Positions 11,801-22,259 of a stretch of 33,569 nucleotides of DNA are shown one piece after another. Both the position numbers and the translations under genes were made by a program. The DNA is taken from contig JANBPK010000994.1 in NCBI GenBank assembly GCA_027579435.1, forward strand, positions 1-33,569. The letters are read 5' to 3'. Position 1 is the stretch's first letter; every line of letters begins with the position of its first letter. The notes beneath the pieces were generated by a model. It had not been told where the DNA came from, did not search any database, and saw only the letters and a program-made list of their open reading frames with translations. Source of the DNA: Candolleomyces eurysporus. Lineage: Eukaryota > Basidiomycota > Agaricomycetes > Agaricales > Psathyrellaceae.

Positions 11801-13006
11801 CAGACTTCATCACTAGCTCCTCTTGTCCTGCTGAATTCCAAATTGTGGAAAAGGAGCAGCATTTGGAATTGGCCAAGTACTGCCTAAAAGTGATGAACAG
11901 GCAGCTCAAGTTCAATATTTGCCAAGTGTCTGTGCCCTCTGAGGATCAATACAAAGAGCTGGATGATTTGCTCAAGAAAGGCCTAAGTACAGACCACATC
12001 TCCAAAGAGTTGGAATATGCAGTGTGCTACTGGGCCAACCACCTTGGCAAACTGGAGGGAATGGACTCAGATCTAATTGCCTTGTTAGAGGAATTCTCAA
12101 GGAAGCATCTAATGCATTGGCTTGAAGTATTGGCCTACATCAAACAGCTGGACATAGCACACATTATGCTGAAAATAACCTTGGCAAAATTGGTATGTCA
12201 ACTGTAGATGGTAAACATGGTCTAATATTTACTAAAATATATCACAATAACTGTAGAAGAGTCACAATAGCTCAGAGTCATTGAAACAAACCATTCAAGA
12301 TAGCCAGAGATTTCTTTTGCTAAACTCTAGCATTATCAGGAGGGCACCTTTGCATATATATTGGTCTTGCATACCTCTGGCACCAAAGCAAACAACCATC
12401 CAGGAAATGTATCAAGAGCGAATGGATCAAGTACATGTTACAAAAGGAGATACAACATGGCCATTGGAGCTTGCAGTTTTAAAGGGCCATACAGAGTATG
12501 CAATAAACAGTGTTGCCTTCTCACCTGATGGGCAAAGGCTGGCATCTGCATCAAATGATAGCACAGTGTGCCTGTGGGACAGCCAAGCAGGAACCCTTCT
12601 TGCCACTCTTAAAGGTCATTCCAAAGGGGTANACAGTGTTGCCTTCTCACCTGATGGGCAAAGGCTAGCATCTGCATCCTATGACAAGACAGTGCACCTG
12701 TGGGACAGCCAAGCAGGAACCCCTCTTGCTACTCTTGAAGGTGAATTTCTTTTCTTGGATTTTGTTCACTCTTCAACATTCTATACCCATCTCACAAAAC
12801 ATGCCCCCTCTGTTTCTGGATTGGTTAAAGTTAAACTGACTGGCCAGCCTTTGTCACTAACTGTGGTTCCAATTTGCTGGTTTCCATCAAGTTGGCAGAT
12901 TTCCACAGTATCTTTTAACTCCACACTTTCACTTGCAGCCATTGGCTGTCAAAATGGCAGAGTTTATTCTCTTGATCTTTCCCAAGTTCCAAACAACCAT
13001 AGTTAA
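8869..13006 (+). CDS. NLR1: MLKL/HeLo-like helical domain - NACHT - WD40 STAND receptor
   Basis: Predicted fungal NLR. Proposed exons: 8869-9305, 9361-9972, 10021-10208, 10263-10398, 10455-10562, 10617-12192 and 12257-13006, all with GT-AG introns. If the single Ns at 9275, 9576 and 10875 are treated as spurious, the exons sum to 3804 nt with consistent phases, giving 1267 aa. Residues 1 to about 315 are disordered (Ala/Pro/Glu-rich, a basic patch KYKKGKAKMERRAQKAEKG). About 320-493 is helical, starting with the PEPFKGPAEALLKVVDVVE segment, and resembles the MLKL-type N-terminal four-helix bundle used by fungal death executioners. NACHT follows: Walker A GIAGIGKST (about 552-560) and Walker B LVFDALDEC (about 653-661). 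From about 1095 come two near-identical WD40 repeats and a degenerate C-terminal blade. ATG 8869 has a purine at -3; ATG 8749 is the alternative. The NACHT-WD40 part is CpG-depleted, unlike the 5' exons. The NACHT-WD40 call is firm; the N-terminal domain is inferred. Confidence 0.82.
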
Positions 13007-13850
13007 TCCAGAATTTTTCAGATTTAGACTGACTTTTCTCAAAACACTTGCATGTACAGTATTTGTTGTACATTAACATAAATTCACTTTCACTTTATCN
13101 TTTTTTTTCTTCCATGTTCATTGTGAGCCTTTATTAAATATACTGCTTATTGAGCAGCAGGAAGGAGGCTGGGACAGAAGGGCAGGTTACCAACTCTGGC
13201 CACAAGACCATCAATAGTGAGACTAGGCCAAAACTGGCAATCCATTGTCACAAACTGTTATTGGGACCATCATCCAACCTGGACATGATGATAGCAGTTC
13301 CAACTCATTCTAACCAAAACTCAGGAAAGAATGAAGAGCGGCTGACTGAGAAAGGAATAAAATGGTGAAAGAATGAGGATAAAAAGATAAAAAAAAGTTA
13401 AGAGAAGGGGAAAGGATAAGGGAATAGACAATACAACCTCAATCACTCACTAAAAGGTGCTAAAACAATTCACAGAAGGTGCACTTCTGATGAGAACAGT
13501 TGTAACATTAAAACAGTGTTGAGGCTAAATATCCTAGCAATCTGAGCATCAACAGCTCTGGCTGCTCAGGGAGGCTTCTTTACAGGAACTGCAGACTAAC
13601 ACAGAGTTGTATGAACAACTCTCAGCAGGGAATGTCCACTCTTTTCTCAGCCAAATTTTTGTAGGATGCAGTAGGAGATCCTAATGGGCTTTCCTTGATT
13701 AATATCACTGCTCTTTTGACTTTCTCCCAACTGAAAGGGATAATGACATCAGTCACAAGATCAAAATAAGGAAGTATGAGAATGGTTATGTACTCATTGT
13801 CAAGCATTTACTGTGTTTTCCGATGGAGCAGGTGGATTTTATGGCTCTCA
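11000..13850. other. CpG-depleted tract over the NLR1 NACHT-WD40 exons and 3' flank
   Basis: From about 11.0 kb the dinucleotide CG nearly disappears: I count one CG in 12,001-12,780. It stays rare through the 3' flank to about 13.8 kb. By contrast 9,661-9,900 in the same gene holds 21. GC content falls as well (about 72% at 9781-9840, about 38% at 11641-11700, hand counts). The pattern fits long-term cytosine methylation and deamination, or a module of different origin. Confidence 0.8.
12485..12739 (+). repeat. Two tandem WD40 repeats in NLR1
   Basis: Unit 1 is 12485-12613 (43 codons) and unit 2 is 12614-12739 (42 codons). Both contain VAFSPDGQRLASAS and the closing LWDSQAGT-LATL, and are nearly identical in DNA. 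The N at 12632 occupies a real codon position (GTA NAC AGT), unlike the frame-breaking Ns earlier in the gene. WD40 propellers normally need about seven blades, so two clear repeats plus one degenerate one is very few for a closed propeller on its own. Confidence 0.9.
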
Positions 13851-13971
13851 GGTGCTGAACAGCTGATTTGCACCAAAGGCATGGCGCAGAGGTCAGCGCT
13901 ACAGCTGACATTGCTGCCCTTTGTGCAGATATCAAACTTCAAGGTCTCCACACGCCCAAACTGAACCGCTC
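13007..13971. other. AT-rich, CpG-poor 3' flank of NLR1; no gene seen
   Basis: This is about 960 nt following the NLR1 stop. It is A/T-rich with homopolymer runs, including the N-containing T-run at 13100. No conserved protein motif or structured RNA was recognised. The open frames are short and lack compositional support. CpG is almost absent until about 13.8 kb, as in the preceding exons. Confidence 0.5.
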
Positions 13972-14456
13972 AATGGTCAGCATCAGGACCACCTCAAGGC
14001 TCTCTCACCGCAACTTGAAGCACCATCTGCTGCTGAAATGCTGTGATCTACGTAACTGGGCTTTTCTTAAACCCATCTGTTTCCAGCAGAAGAAAGAAAG
14101 AATCATACCAGCAACTGGAGGCTTGACACTCCAATGCAGTCTTGCACTTTGACGCCGGCCACCAGTGTCAGACCCCAAGCTGGGCACGTCAAATTATGGA
14201 GAAGGTGAGCAGCATCAAGACCATGCTTTGTACAAAAACACCGATGGATTAGGGAAAGGTGAATCTCTATGATACTGGGGTTGGGGTGCAGTGGTCCCTG
14301 GTGTTGCTATTGCCGCTGCCCCGATCGAAAGCGTTGAAGATGCTGTATCATCCCTCCAAGCTACCCCCACCTCAGCTGCGAAGAACGAGTACAGCGCCGC
14401 AGTGCGCCTGTGGGACAGCCAAGCCGGAATCCTTCTTACCACTCTTGAAGGCTAGA
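13972..14456 (+). pseudogene. NLR3 relic: NLR leader and N-terminal scrap joined to a WD40 end
   Basis: Two NLR pieces sit within 485 nt. The block at 13972-14060 matches the leader found at 8749 (NLR1) and 22140 (NLR2), reading SMVSIRTTSRLSHRNLK. At about 14376 SAAKNEYSAAV corresponds to SAAKNEQTA of NLR1 exon 2, but it runs without interruption into RLWDSQAGILLTTLEG and a TAG stop, the end of a WD40 repeat. Everything between (helical domain and NACHT, over 3 kb in NLR1) is missing. The joining frame is open from GAVVPGVAIAAAP (about 14287) through the stop. It is a deletion relic rather than a working receptor, although a short in-frame chimera survives. Confidence 0.7.
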
Positions 14457-14799
14457 TGATTAGATTTCGAAAACTCGGATTTTCCGACAATCCTCAAACC
14501 ATTTTACCGCTGTAACCAAAACGGGGTTGGGTAGGAAGGTCCGTGAAAGCCTCGACGTAGTCCTATTTTGCGTCGTGACTGGGGTATACGTAAATACCCA
14601 ACATGTAGTCCGCACAATACATGTACTTGCGCGACTTCTATTCTCAAAGATGCATCCAGGAACATGAAGAAAGGACAAGAAAACAACCCGTGATTCAAAT
14701 GGTGGAAGATGGGCTGGAGAGATCCTCACAGCTTGGAAAGTTGAGGAAGGTGCGAAAACGTATCCCAGACTATCGATCTGACACGTCGATTTTCTCGAG

Positions 14800-16200
14800 C
14801 TGGGACCTAATACATCTCTCCTGGTTCAACCAAGTCGAATGCGCCTTTCTTGTCGTCGCAGGTGAAGACGCGTTTTGTGAAGATTTGGAAAGAGGGGGCG
14901 GCTTCAGTGCATACTGTGACGATAGCAACGAGAGCAGAGCCTGTCAGTTGATAGTCAGTGCTTTAGACGCAGCATAGAATGATAGAAATAAGTACTCACG
15001 GCATACAGCATGCTCCTTCCCAAATTAAATTCAAGGTGACGCATGATTCCCGGGATGATGCTTGCCAGAAGGAAGTGTGAGGCGACGGTGAACACACCAA
15101 GGGACGGTCATTGGATAAATGCTCATTTGGTAGACGATCGAGTAGAACATGACGCTTCAGCCAGAGAGGTGATGAAGGCAATGATCAGGAAGGCGACGAT
15201 GAGCATTTGCTTTTCGCGTTTGAAGGTGTACTAGATCTGAGGGAGGAAGAGGGAGGTGTACCAGGAAGGAGTTGTCCAGGGAAAGAAAGATAGTTAGCGA
15301 AGGAAGACTAGGGAAGTCATGGAATAAGGAACGTACCACGGCTGAGGTAGTGAAGGACGCGATATAGTCTGAAGTGTAGTCGGAGATTTGGCAATGGCTG
15401 TGTTGCATGGGACGGCAACATCCACACTGACGCCAGGAAGAGCTGGGATGCTGCCAGGTCGGTCAGAATGGCGGAGGAAGGGGCTGATAGGCATTACATA
15501 GTGATTGCACCTTGTTGTTTCGTTAGACGTGTGCCGGAGCACCTACACAGCTGAAAGGCTACGAACTGTAGTTCAAATGAGATCGACCGAAGTGTGCGGT
15601 TAATTTCTTGACACCAACCTTCAGGAGGTTGAACGACAAATATGGAGCGACGCAGAGACACCACCGTACCTGCAATCTACAAAGGAGTTTCCACCAGAGT
15701 TGATGCGCGAATTCACCAGCATGAGCTGCAAACCGCATCTCAGAGTACTCGGAGAAGATGTCGAGAGAGCAAGGCGTTCCTAGCCTTGTATACATCTCGT
15801 ACGCATCAGCGTGGTAGTTGGTTCTCCAGACAGCATAGATCGACTATGCTGTCGCCAGAACGCGGGTGACGATTTCGGTAATACCAGAGAAGACATGCAA
15901 ATGAGACTCGAGGGATACAGGCAAACTTCGAGGGACTTACCTGTGTGATACCGAGTGTTGTACAATTTCCAACAGATATTCCAAGCGGCCAGAATTGAAG
16001 GAATATGAACGTGTTTGTCGCCCTGTGAAGAATGAGAATACGTTGTATGAAACAGGATATGGACTCACCTTCGCCATAGTCCAACAAGGATTTGGACGCA
16101 TTGCTGGGTGAGGAAGACAGCACCAGATAGTTCCGGCGACTGCAGCATAACCACGCCCTCTGGATCAACCACCTTGAAGAGGTCCTAATCGAAGTGTGTT
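14800..16200 (-). pseudogene. Decayed multi-pass membrane protein (fungal, unknown function)
   Basis: Reading the minus strand from about 16,170 downwards, broken coding pieces appear in the order FLTQQCVQILVGLWRR, TNTFIFLQFWPLGISVGN, ITEIVTRVLATA-stop-SIYAVWRT, LLKVGVKKLTA, FKREKQMLIVAFLIIAFITS, FTVASHFLLASIIPGIMRHL and FNLGRSMLYAVSTYFYH. These resemble the successive transmembrane helices and loops of a multi-pass family common in Agaricomycete genomes. A plausible intron (GTGAGT...TTCACAG, about 50 nt) separates the first two pieces. In-frame stops and frame changes are frequent, so the gene is dead. The segment ALVAIVTVCTEAAPSFQIFT (about 14,960-14,880) may be its end or belong to a neighbour. 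Family assignment is from memory of the pattern. Confidence 0.45.
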
Positions 16201-16449
16201 GGACTGGAGCAGGGAAACCGATGATGCATGGAAGGCTTTGGGATTCTCAGCTAGCGGGGCAGAGGAAAAGTAAGCAAAATTCAACGCATGGTGGTCTTTT
16301 GCACGGGATGAATCTGGCATCGGCCTGTCGGTAAGCTATTGCCGGCGGTTCGGACTCCGACGTCATCCACCGAGTTCAACCAAACAAGCGTAGAATTACC
16401 CTCATAGCTAGGACCTCGAAGGGCTTGCGCCTACGCTAAAGAATGCCCA

Positions 16450-18370
16450 TCATGTCCTCAGTCCTTCATTACTCATGCTCAACTTCCACAAAGGCGACAG
16501 CAGATCGTTCAGCATGGAGCCTTTCCTCAGCAGCACCGTGACCAGGTTATTCGACATCGCATTCGCCCCTGCCTCCATTGCGCTCGTTCGGTCATGACAT
16601 CAGAGACGGTCATGCGTCAACGCCATCTGCCCGCGTTCAACAAGTCTGCAGGCGATGAGTCCCCCGCCTCCATCTTAGCCTCCGGTGAGCGGTAACCGGT
16701 AGATATCCGATAGCGTTTATCCGAGCCTGTAATGTCAACGAAGCGCCCCCTCCTCCGGATCCCATCATGCTTGCTCTACGACAACGTTGGTTGCGGTACT
16801 ACGTGGAGCTTAGGGGCAAAGAACGTGACTCCCATGGCCGGCACCTCGAAATGCAAATAGCTCAAACTGTTCTCAGAGCCCCGTGCGCTTCGAGACGAGT
16901 TTGCTGTGGATCCTAGGTTGCCCCATATTCCGGTAAGCCGCAAATCTCGTTCACCTCTTCTCCCCCTTGAGTATTCATGATGACTTGCTCAATTTCAGCC
17001 ACCTCTTACAGCCTGGGAAGAGACCTATTGACCGGAGACACCGGAGCCGTTGCCAATCCCGGTGAGTGTTCTGCCGCGTTGCACCCCACTTTCTCTTCTC
17101 GAGTTTCTCGCGCTCCGACTCTAATTATCATTCTTCCCCTTAGAAGTTTGGCTCACAGAACGCGCAGAAGCCTGTGAAACCATGTACGAGACAACTAAAT
17201 CGTAGCCGGCCTGGCAGCGAGCGCTCATGCAGGCGGCAATACCTGGAGGGATGGGTCCAAGATCATCACTGAACCCGAAGCCCCTACCATTCATTGCGTT
17301 CACCTCACCGAACTTCACTATTTCACGCATTTGCACGAATTTATCGTCTGCCATGCCAGCCGCGCTTCGGTTGATTTCGCTGTGTACAGGGTGAGTTTTG
17401 AACATTTTTCTTATCAGGGAGCTCAATCCTGATCATCAATTGCTCTACGTTTTAGATCATTGGACAAGTGGCGTGTCTTGAGATTGCGGAGATGCGCTTG
17501 TTTCTGGATTCGAGGTTCCGTGAGCTTGTCAAGGTAGGCTTCCGTTCTTCCACGGTGGTGTCTCTTTTCTAACCAAACCCCCTAGATCATACACTTTCGG
17601 CGGACCATCCTGGGTACCTCGACCCAGCATTGTCGTTACCCCAGCGAGTGTGATGCCCTGGGTGCGAAGCCTTGACTTACCAGGATATATTCCTAGTGCC
17701 TCCTTCAGCTAATCTGATAAACCGAAACATTCTGGTATCGAAGATGGTAAGTTTTCTTGCGGTTGCGATCTTCCCTCGAAAGGACCGTGAGCAAACGACT
17801 TACGCTCTCTCGCAGACAACATATTCCAATTCATCCACTTCAATGTCAAGACCCACACGACACCGCCGTTGGCCCCACCAATCGGAAACCTGCTCCGAAG
17901 AGAAGTGTTTGGCCCGGTTGTAGATCAGGTGGGTAGAGCTTTGTATGTATTCTTCCCATTCTGATATTTGCTCATTGCGTGACATAGGTACTCAAAATGC
18001 ATGAAGAACAACACCCCCGAGTCCTTTAGCTGGTCGGAGATTTCGTAGGGAGCGGGCAGCTTGTTGAGCTTAGCAATTCGTTTCACGAGGAAGTTCACCC
18101 TTGAATCGCACAGCAACAATTCGGCAACCGTTTATGGCTCACCCTCTTGACGCAGATACCGCGACGTTACATGATGCTGCGCAGTACGGCTGGTTGAAGA
18201 GGAGTTTGGTCTCGACGGCGACTTGTGCGAGGCCGTATATCATGAAGGTGCGACATTCTTTGTCGATCATAAAGCTTGAGCTGGGTGTTTACTTGGTGAG
18301 CAGACCAAGTTGCCCACGGAACGGGAAGATTGGCCGAAGACGCCTGCGGATATCGAAATTACCATTGACA
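16450..18370 (+). pseudogene. Hsp70-like (HSPA12-type) pseudogene, copy C, 3' truncated
   Basis: This is the third decayed Hsp70-like copy and the most diverged from A and B. It begins with the Gln-rich leader THAQLPQRRQQIVQHGA (about 16470-16520). It then shows TWSLGAKN...AGTSK broken by an in-frame TAG at 16858-16860, then LRDEFAVDPRLPHIP, TGDTGAVANP before an intron, EVWLTERAEACETMYETTKS broken by TAG at 17203-17205, EPEAPTIHCVHLTEL, FIVCHASRASVDFAVYRV (phosphate-2 glycines lost), HPLDADTATLHDAAQYGW (about 18132) and KLPTEREDWPKTPADIE (about 18310-18360). Homology then stops; the DTSFVATL and FDFL exons are missing. Introns are retained, so the copy arose by DNA duplication. No NLR follows it. 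Confidence 0.72.
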
Positions 18371-20690
18371 AGAACGTCCTAGCCCCTCAAAGCACTCCTC
18401 GCGGATGGGAACGTCGTGACTTGGGCTCAAACTTGTTCAACGCTTCGCTCTCCGGTATCGGCTTGACGCGAGAATTAATAGGGTTGCGTTTCGATTGAGA
18501 AAGAGCACCAAAAATCAATACCTTTCGGCGACTTCATCAGGGCTATGGGGTACTAACTTGGATTGGGCCAAAGGATCCGTTCATTGTGCTTACCCTAAAC
18601 GGGCGGTAGAGGTATGTTTGCATTCCCCTCCGGTCTTCTGCCATGATCTGATGTTCCACTCTCCACCCCAGAACAACGCAGTCAGTTGGCTCTGGGACCA
18701 TGGAGTGGTGCACCAATTGTGCTTCCTCGGTCGCTACGTCCCCAATCTCACCATCTAGATGGGGTACTTGCAGGATGTCCGGCGAACGAAATGTCCGTCA
18801 GGATGGACGACAATTACCACATTTTCAAGTTGCAGTACCTCTCACATCCCTCAAATATCTGACGTCGAATTCAATGTTTTCTATCGCAAGTACTCTACCA
18901 AAGCCAAGCAAGTCGTTCTCCGGTATTGGTGAACTGAAACCCGCAAGGTGGAAGCCCTGCGTACACTTTATCCGAGGTTTGGCGAAAGTGGGGTCCATTC
19001 AAAGGGGTTGTTCAAGATAACATACGTGTTCAACGCCAGGCATGTGGTTCGAGGGGCGAGTTAAATTCCGGGAAACTTTCAAGCGAATATGTATCTTATC
19101 TTGTGTCTTATGCCGGAGCAGCACAAAAATAAACTCGGAACTGTCTCTCTGGCACTTACAGGCCGCCTTCCACCTGCTTGTGGTGGGTTCGCGTCAATCC
19201 GCAGATGGAAATTTAGCACGGTTGTGACAGAGAGAACTTCGAGTCCAATTTGATATTCAAAGTGGCTATGATGATAGGTACGTGTACAGAGGGCCATAAT
19301 CAAGGGAGACGGACCAAGATACGAGAAAGAAATTACAAAGATACAGGGATGGAACACGCATTGGTAAGGCAGATGTACAGCAAAAGTTCGCGCTCGAGAG
19401 AGAGAAACCCCCGAGAAAAAATATAAGGATAAGATTATTGGTAAGACGCAGCTTCGAGAAGACAATGGACGGGAAAAGAGGTCAAGAAGTGACAGGAGGG
19501 GTACATCGACAACCTCGACCTTAGCGGGTTTTGCAACGGGAGATAGAATATCTGTGAAGTCAGATGCACGCAAATCGTGGCATCATTGTTGACAACCTCG
19601 ACCACGGCGGATTTCGCAGCGGGAGACAGACTACCTGTATTGTCGAATAATGGTTGCAAGATGGTGGCGATGTGCGTTGGCGGATCGAGAAAAGGTGTTG
19701 AGAGTGTAGAAGTTGATAATGGAACAGACGCTGCGAGAACAGGGTCGTCGGCGATTGATGAATATGCACAGGGGTCGGACGTCCTTCTGTCAGTGTGTGA
19801 GCGAGAGTATCAACCAAAGTATGCCCAGTCACTTACGTTTTTGCCCTCCTAATTTGAATCTTCGTCGAGTTCAAGGATTCAAACCAGCGTGGTCAACGGT
19901 TGATGAAATCGAAAGGTTCACAAGGAATTCAGATGTAATTCCCTCTCCTGATGTACTGTCAGGAGGTGCTGGCGACCTGGTATCGAAGGAGGGAGTGAAT
20001 CCAGTAGGAGGAGCGTTCAAGGACTATTGGTAGGGCGGGGTCAGATGCTGAAACGGGAATTCAATCAAGTTGTTACATACCTCGTCGACAGATTGGACTG
20101 CGTCTTCCACAATCTCCGTAAACCTGGACGAGGTAGGTTGATCGGGAGGATACTACTGAGAAAGCGAAACNGGGGGGATGAGCTACGAAGGCGAGGGAGG
20201 ACAAGACATGGAACAAACCCTGTCGACCCGGTGTGATTTTGTCTCGCAGTGCGTACGTTCATCGACCATTATGTTGTCGCCCTTGAATATGACAAATTCG
20301 ATGTTGTACCTATGGCTCTCCATGTAAAGAGCATCGGGAGGGATGGCGTCCTCGTCCTCGTCGACGCCAAGCACTGGCAAAGGATACTTGAAATAGTCAG
20401 TTTCGAAGTGCGTGCTCCACGAGGGTTGACGATATTGGGACTGTCGCAAATGAGAAAGCTGGTGTTGCAAGCCTGTCAAGTTGGAAGTGATTTATTCCAT
20501 CATTGCCATCTTCAAACCCCGATTCGCGCTTGTTCTTCCCCTTCACGTTGCACATCGGCTGATCAACCGCTCAACCACGCTGGGAACCGTGAAAATGGCG
20601 AGGACGGCTCAGCTGCCACCGAGCAAGGTGCGTGAACTTGCCCTTCATTTGAAGTGCTTACCAACGAACCGCCCGTTCTCCAGATGATGT
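18371..20690. other. Unassigned interval between Hsp70-like copies C and D
   Basis: No gene is recognised. On the plus strand a possible two-exon fragment is visible: LDWAKGSVHCAYPKRAVE, then a good 60-nt intron (18612-18671, GTATGT...CCCCAG), then NNAVSWLWDHGVVHQLCFLG and a stop at about 18757. I cannot name it. On the minus strand about 20,420-20,260 reads PLPVLGVDEDEDAIPPDALY followed by NIEFVIFKGDNIMVDE, which looks protein-like but is short. A short direct repeat (about 19506 and 19587) lies between. An N at 20171 sits in a G-run. The interval is probably decayed coding DNA. Confidence 0.35.
19506..19640. repeat. Imperfect direct repeat, about 50 bp, two copies
   Basis: The words GACAACCTCGACC...GCGG-TTT-GCA-CGGGAGA-AGA occur at about 19506-19555 and again at about 19588-19637. 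On the minus strand both give a related peptide (SPVAKPAKVEVVD and SPAAKSAVVEVVN), so the repeat could once have encoded a short tandem protein motif. Confidence 0.6.
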
Positions 20691-20699
20691 CAATATCCT

Positions 20700-21833
20700 T
20701 GCAACCTTCATAGCTGGGACATCGGATACACCCTACGCTGGGGGCTCCAAGCAAAAGTTCCTCAGTTCTCCATCCACGTATGCCCAACTTCCCCAACGGC
20801 AACAGCGGATGGCTCAGCATGGAGCCGTTCCTCAGCAGCAACAACGCTCAGCAAATTTTGCCGCAAGTGACCAGTGCGGTTCATTCGACATTGCATTCGC
20901 CCCCGCCTCCATCACCCTCGTTCAGTCACAATAGCGAGTCACTCATGCCTCGACGCCCCGCGTTTACAATGCGCGTGCAGAGTCGATGAGTCTACCGCCT
21001 CCATATTTGCAGATCTTGCCTCCGGGCATTACTCAGCAGGTTGCGAAAGAGGTTTCGGTGAGTTCTCTTGATTCCTTGGTGGAGAGTGTGGTGCCGATGT
21101 GGGCTGCAATGACAAGGTACCACGTACTCCGGTGTTGCCTTTGGCTCTTCGCGTATTGCTGGTAGACAGGCGCAGGTATGTGTGCTTCACGTCTGTTTTC
21201 GTGGCTTGTTGACGAGCTGTGCGTGCTAGATAGGTTTCAGTAGTTCGCGTCAAAGGGTGCAATCATTAGGAGAGGGTGCGTTGTTTCTGTCGCTTTCTTA
21301 GTTTCTATATCTCGGATTTTAATTTTGATCTTTCTCCAGGCAACGCCCTGCTGCCAAATTCTGGAAAGCTTGTTGGCGACGCTAATCTCTCAACGTTCAG
21401 TACCGAACCACTTGCTATTGCAAGCAAATTCTCCGAATCACCGTCCGGTACGTCTACACTTCTCCCCATCATGACCTACGCACACCAAACTAAATTCTAC
21501 ACTTGTGTAGATGCCTCCTTCCTCGCTACCCTCTGCGCCAGCGGCTCCGAGAAACTCACGCGATACACAGTCAAAGGCGAGGAAATGAACCCTGAGCTCT
21601 GCCTGCCTTCCGGCAGAACGCGGCCACTTCGAATACGTTGCTGGGTTCTACACCGAGTTTGAGTTTGGGTTGGAGTTAGATATTGTAAAATTCGAACTAT
21701 CTTGTTGTATCATGGGCAGGAGTTCAGAAGGTACGTGCTGTTCTTGTCTATTCTTCTACCCTCTGTGATCGAGTTAGATATCATGAGCTGACAGTTTGTT
21801 GGGTATAGGGTCACATTTGACTTCCTCGTATGA
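20700..21833 (+). pseudogene. Hsp70-like (HSPA12-type) pseudogene, copy D, internally deleted
   Basis: This is the fourth Hsp70-like copy. The 5' end keeps the Gln-rich leader THAQLPQRQQRMAQHGAV (about 20776-20830) and MSLPPPYLQILPPGITQQVA (about 20986-21045). An intron at 21058-21116 follows, then the phosphate-1 loop GTTYSGVAFGSSRIAG. Right after this the sequence enters the intron that in copy B precedes LQNLVSKGVIF, and continues with ASKGAIIRRG, an intron, SKFSESPS, an intron, DASFLATLCASGSEKLTRYT and the terminal TFDFLV with stop TGA at 21831-21833. The whole central ATPase and adenosine-binding part is gone. It lies directly upstream of NLR2, mirroring copy B and NLR1. Some single exons remain open, but the product could not be a functional ATPase. 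Confidence 0.78.
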
Positions 21834-22259
21834 GGTGTCTCAGGCTTGGTATCTTGAACCTTGGATCTTGGGTGGCGGACTTTGTTTCGTTCTCCATTCG
21901 CTGTCTGGAGATGCAATACCGATGCATTTTTTTAGGCTTGATCTACCGTTTACATGTGTGCTTCTCGTTTCGCGTGTTACTATGCTCGTCAATGACGAAT
22001 ATTTGCAACGCCCTACCCACCCCACAATTCGTGCAGTTTTCCAGATAATCTCGAGAGCGCATCGGCTCTGGGCCGACGGAGCATCGGCCGAGGTATCCAG
22101 AATTAGACGCCTCACCGCAGAGTCACGGGATGCTTGTCGATGATCAGCTTCAGAGCTGCCTCGAGGCTCCCTCACCGCAACTTGAACTTGGACCACCATC
22201 CACTGTCGAAACTTTGCGATCTAACCGAGTTTTTCGAAACATCCAACCAACCAACCGAT
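21834..22259 (+). promoter_or_regulatory. NLR2 upstream region / 5' leader
   Basis: This is the gap between the stop of Hsp70-like copy D and the favoured NLR2 ATG. The last 120 nt (22140-22259) match 8749-8868 upstream of NLR1, including the CA-rich CCAACCAACC stretch immediately before the start. An in-phase ATG at 22140 (MISFRAASRLPHRNLNLDHH...) keeps the frame open to the CDS, so an extended N-terminus is possible. Confidence 0.5.

Noticed and set aside
13622..13807. Minus-strand frame in the NLR1 3' flank
   Set aside because: Short, A/T-rich and without homologous counterpart downstream of NLR2; probably random.
14621..14977. Plus-strand 118-codon frame
   Set aside because: No recognisable motif, and the minus strand over its right part reads like membrane-protein sequence; not reported as a gene.
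21058..21116. The DVG-like reading (GADVGCNDK) as a phosphate-1 motif in copy D
   Set aside because: The same spot in copy B (5881-5945) is an intron with GTGAGT and TAG ends. The true motif comes from joining the flanking exons, so the resemblance is accidental.
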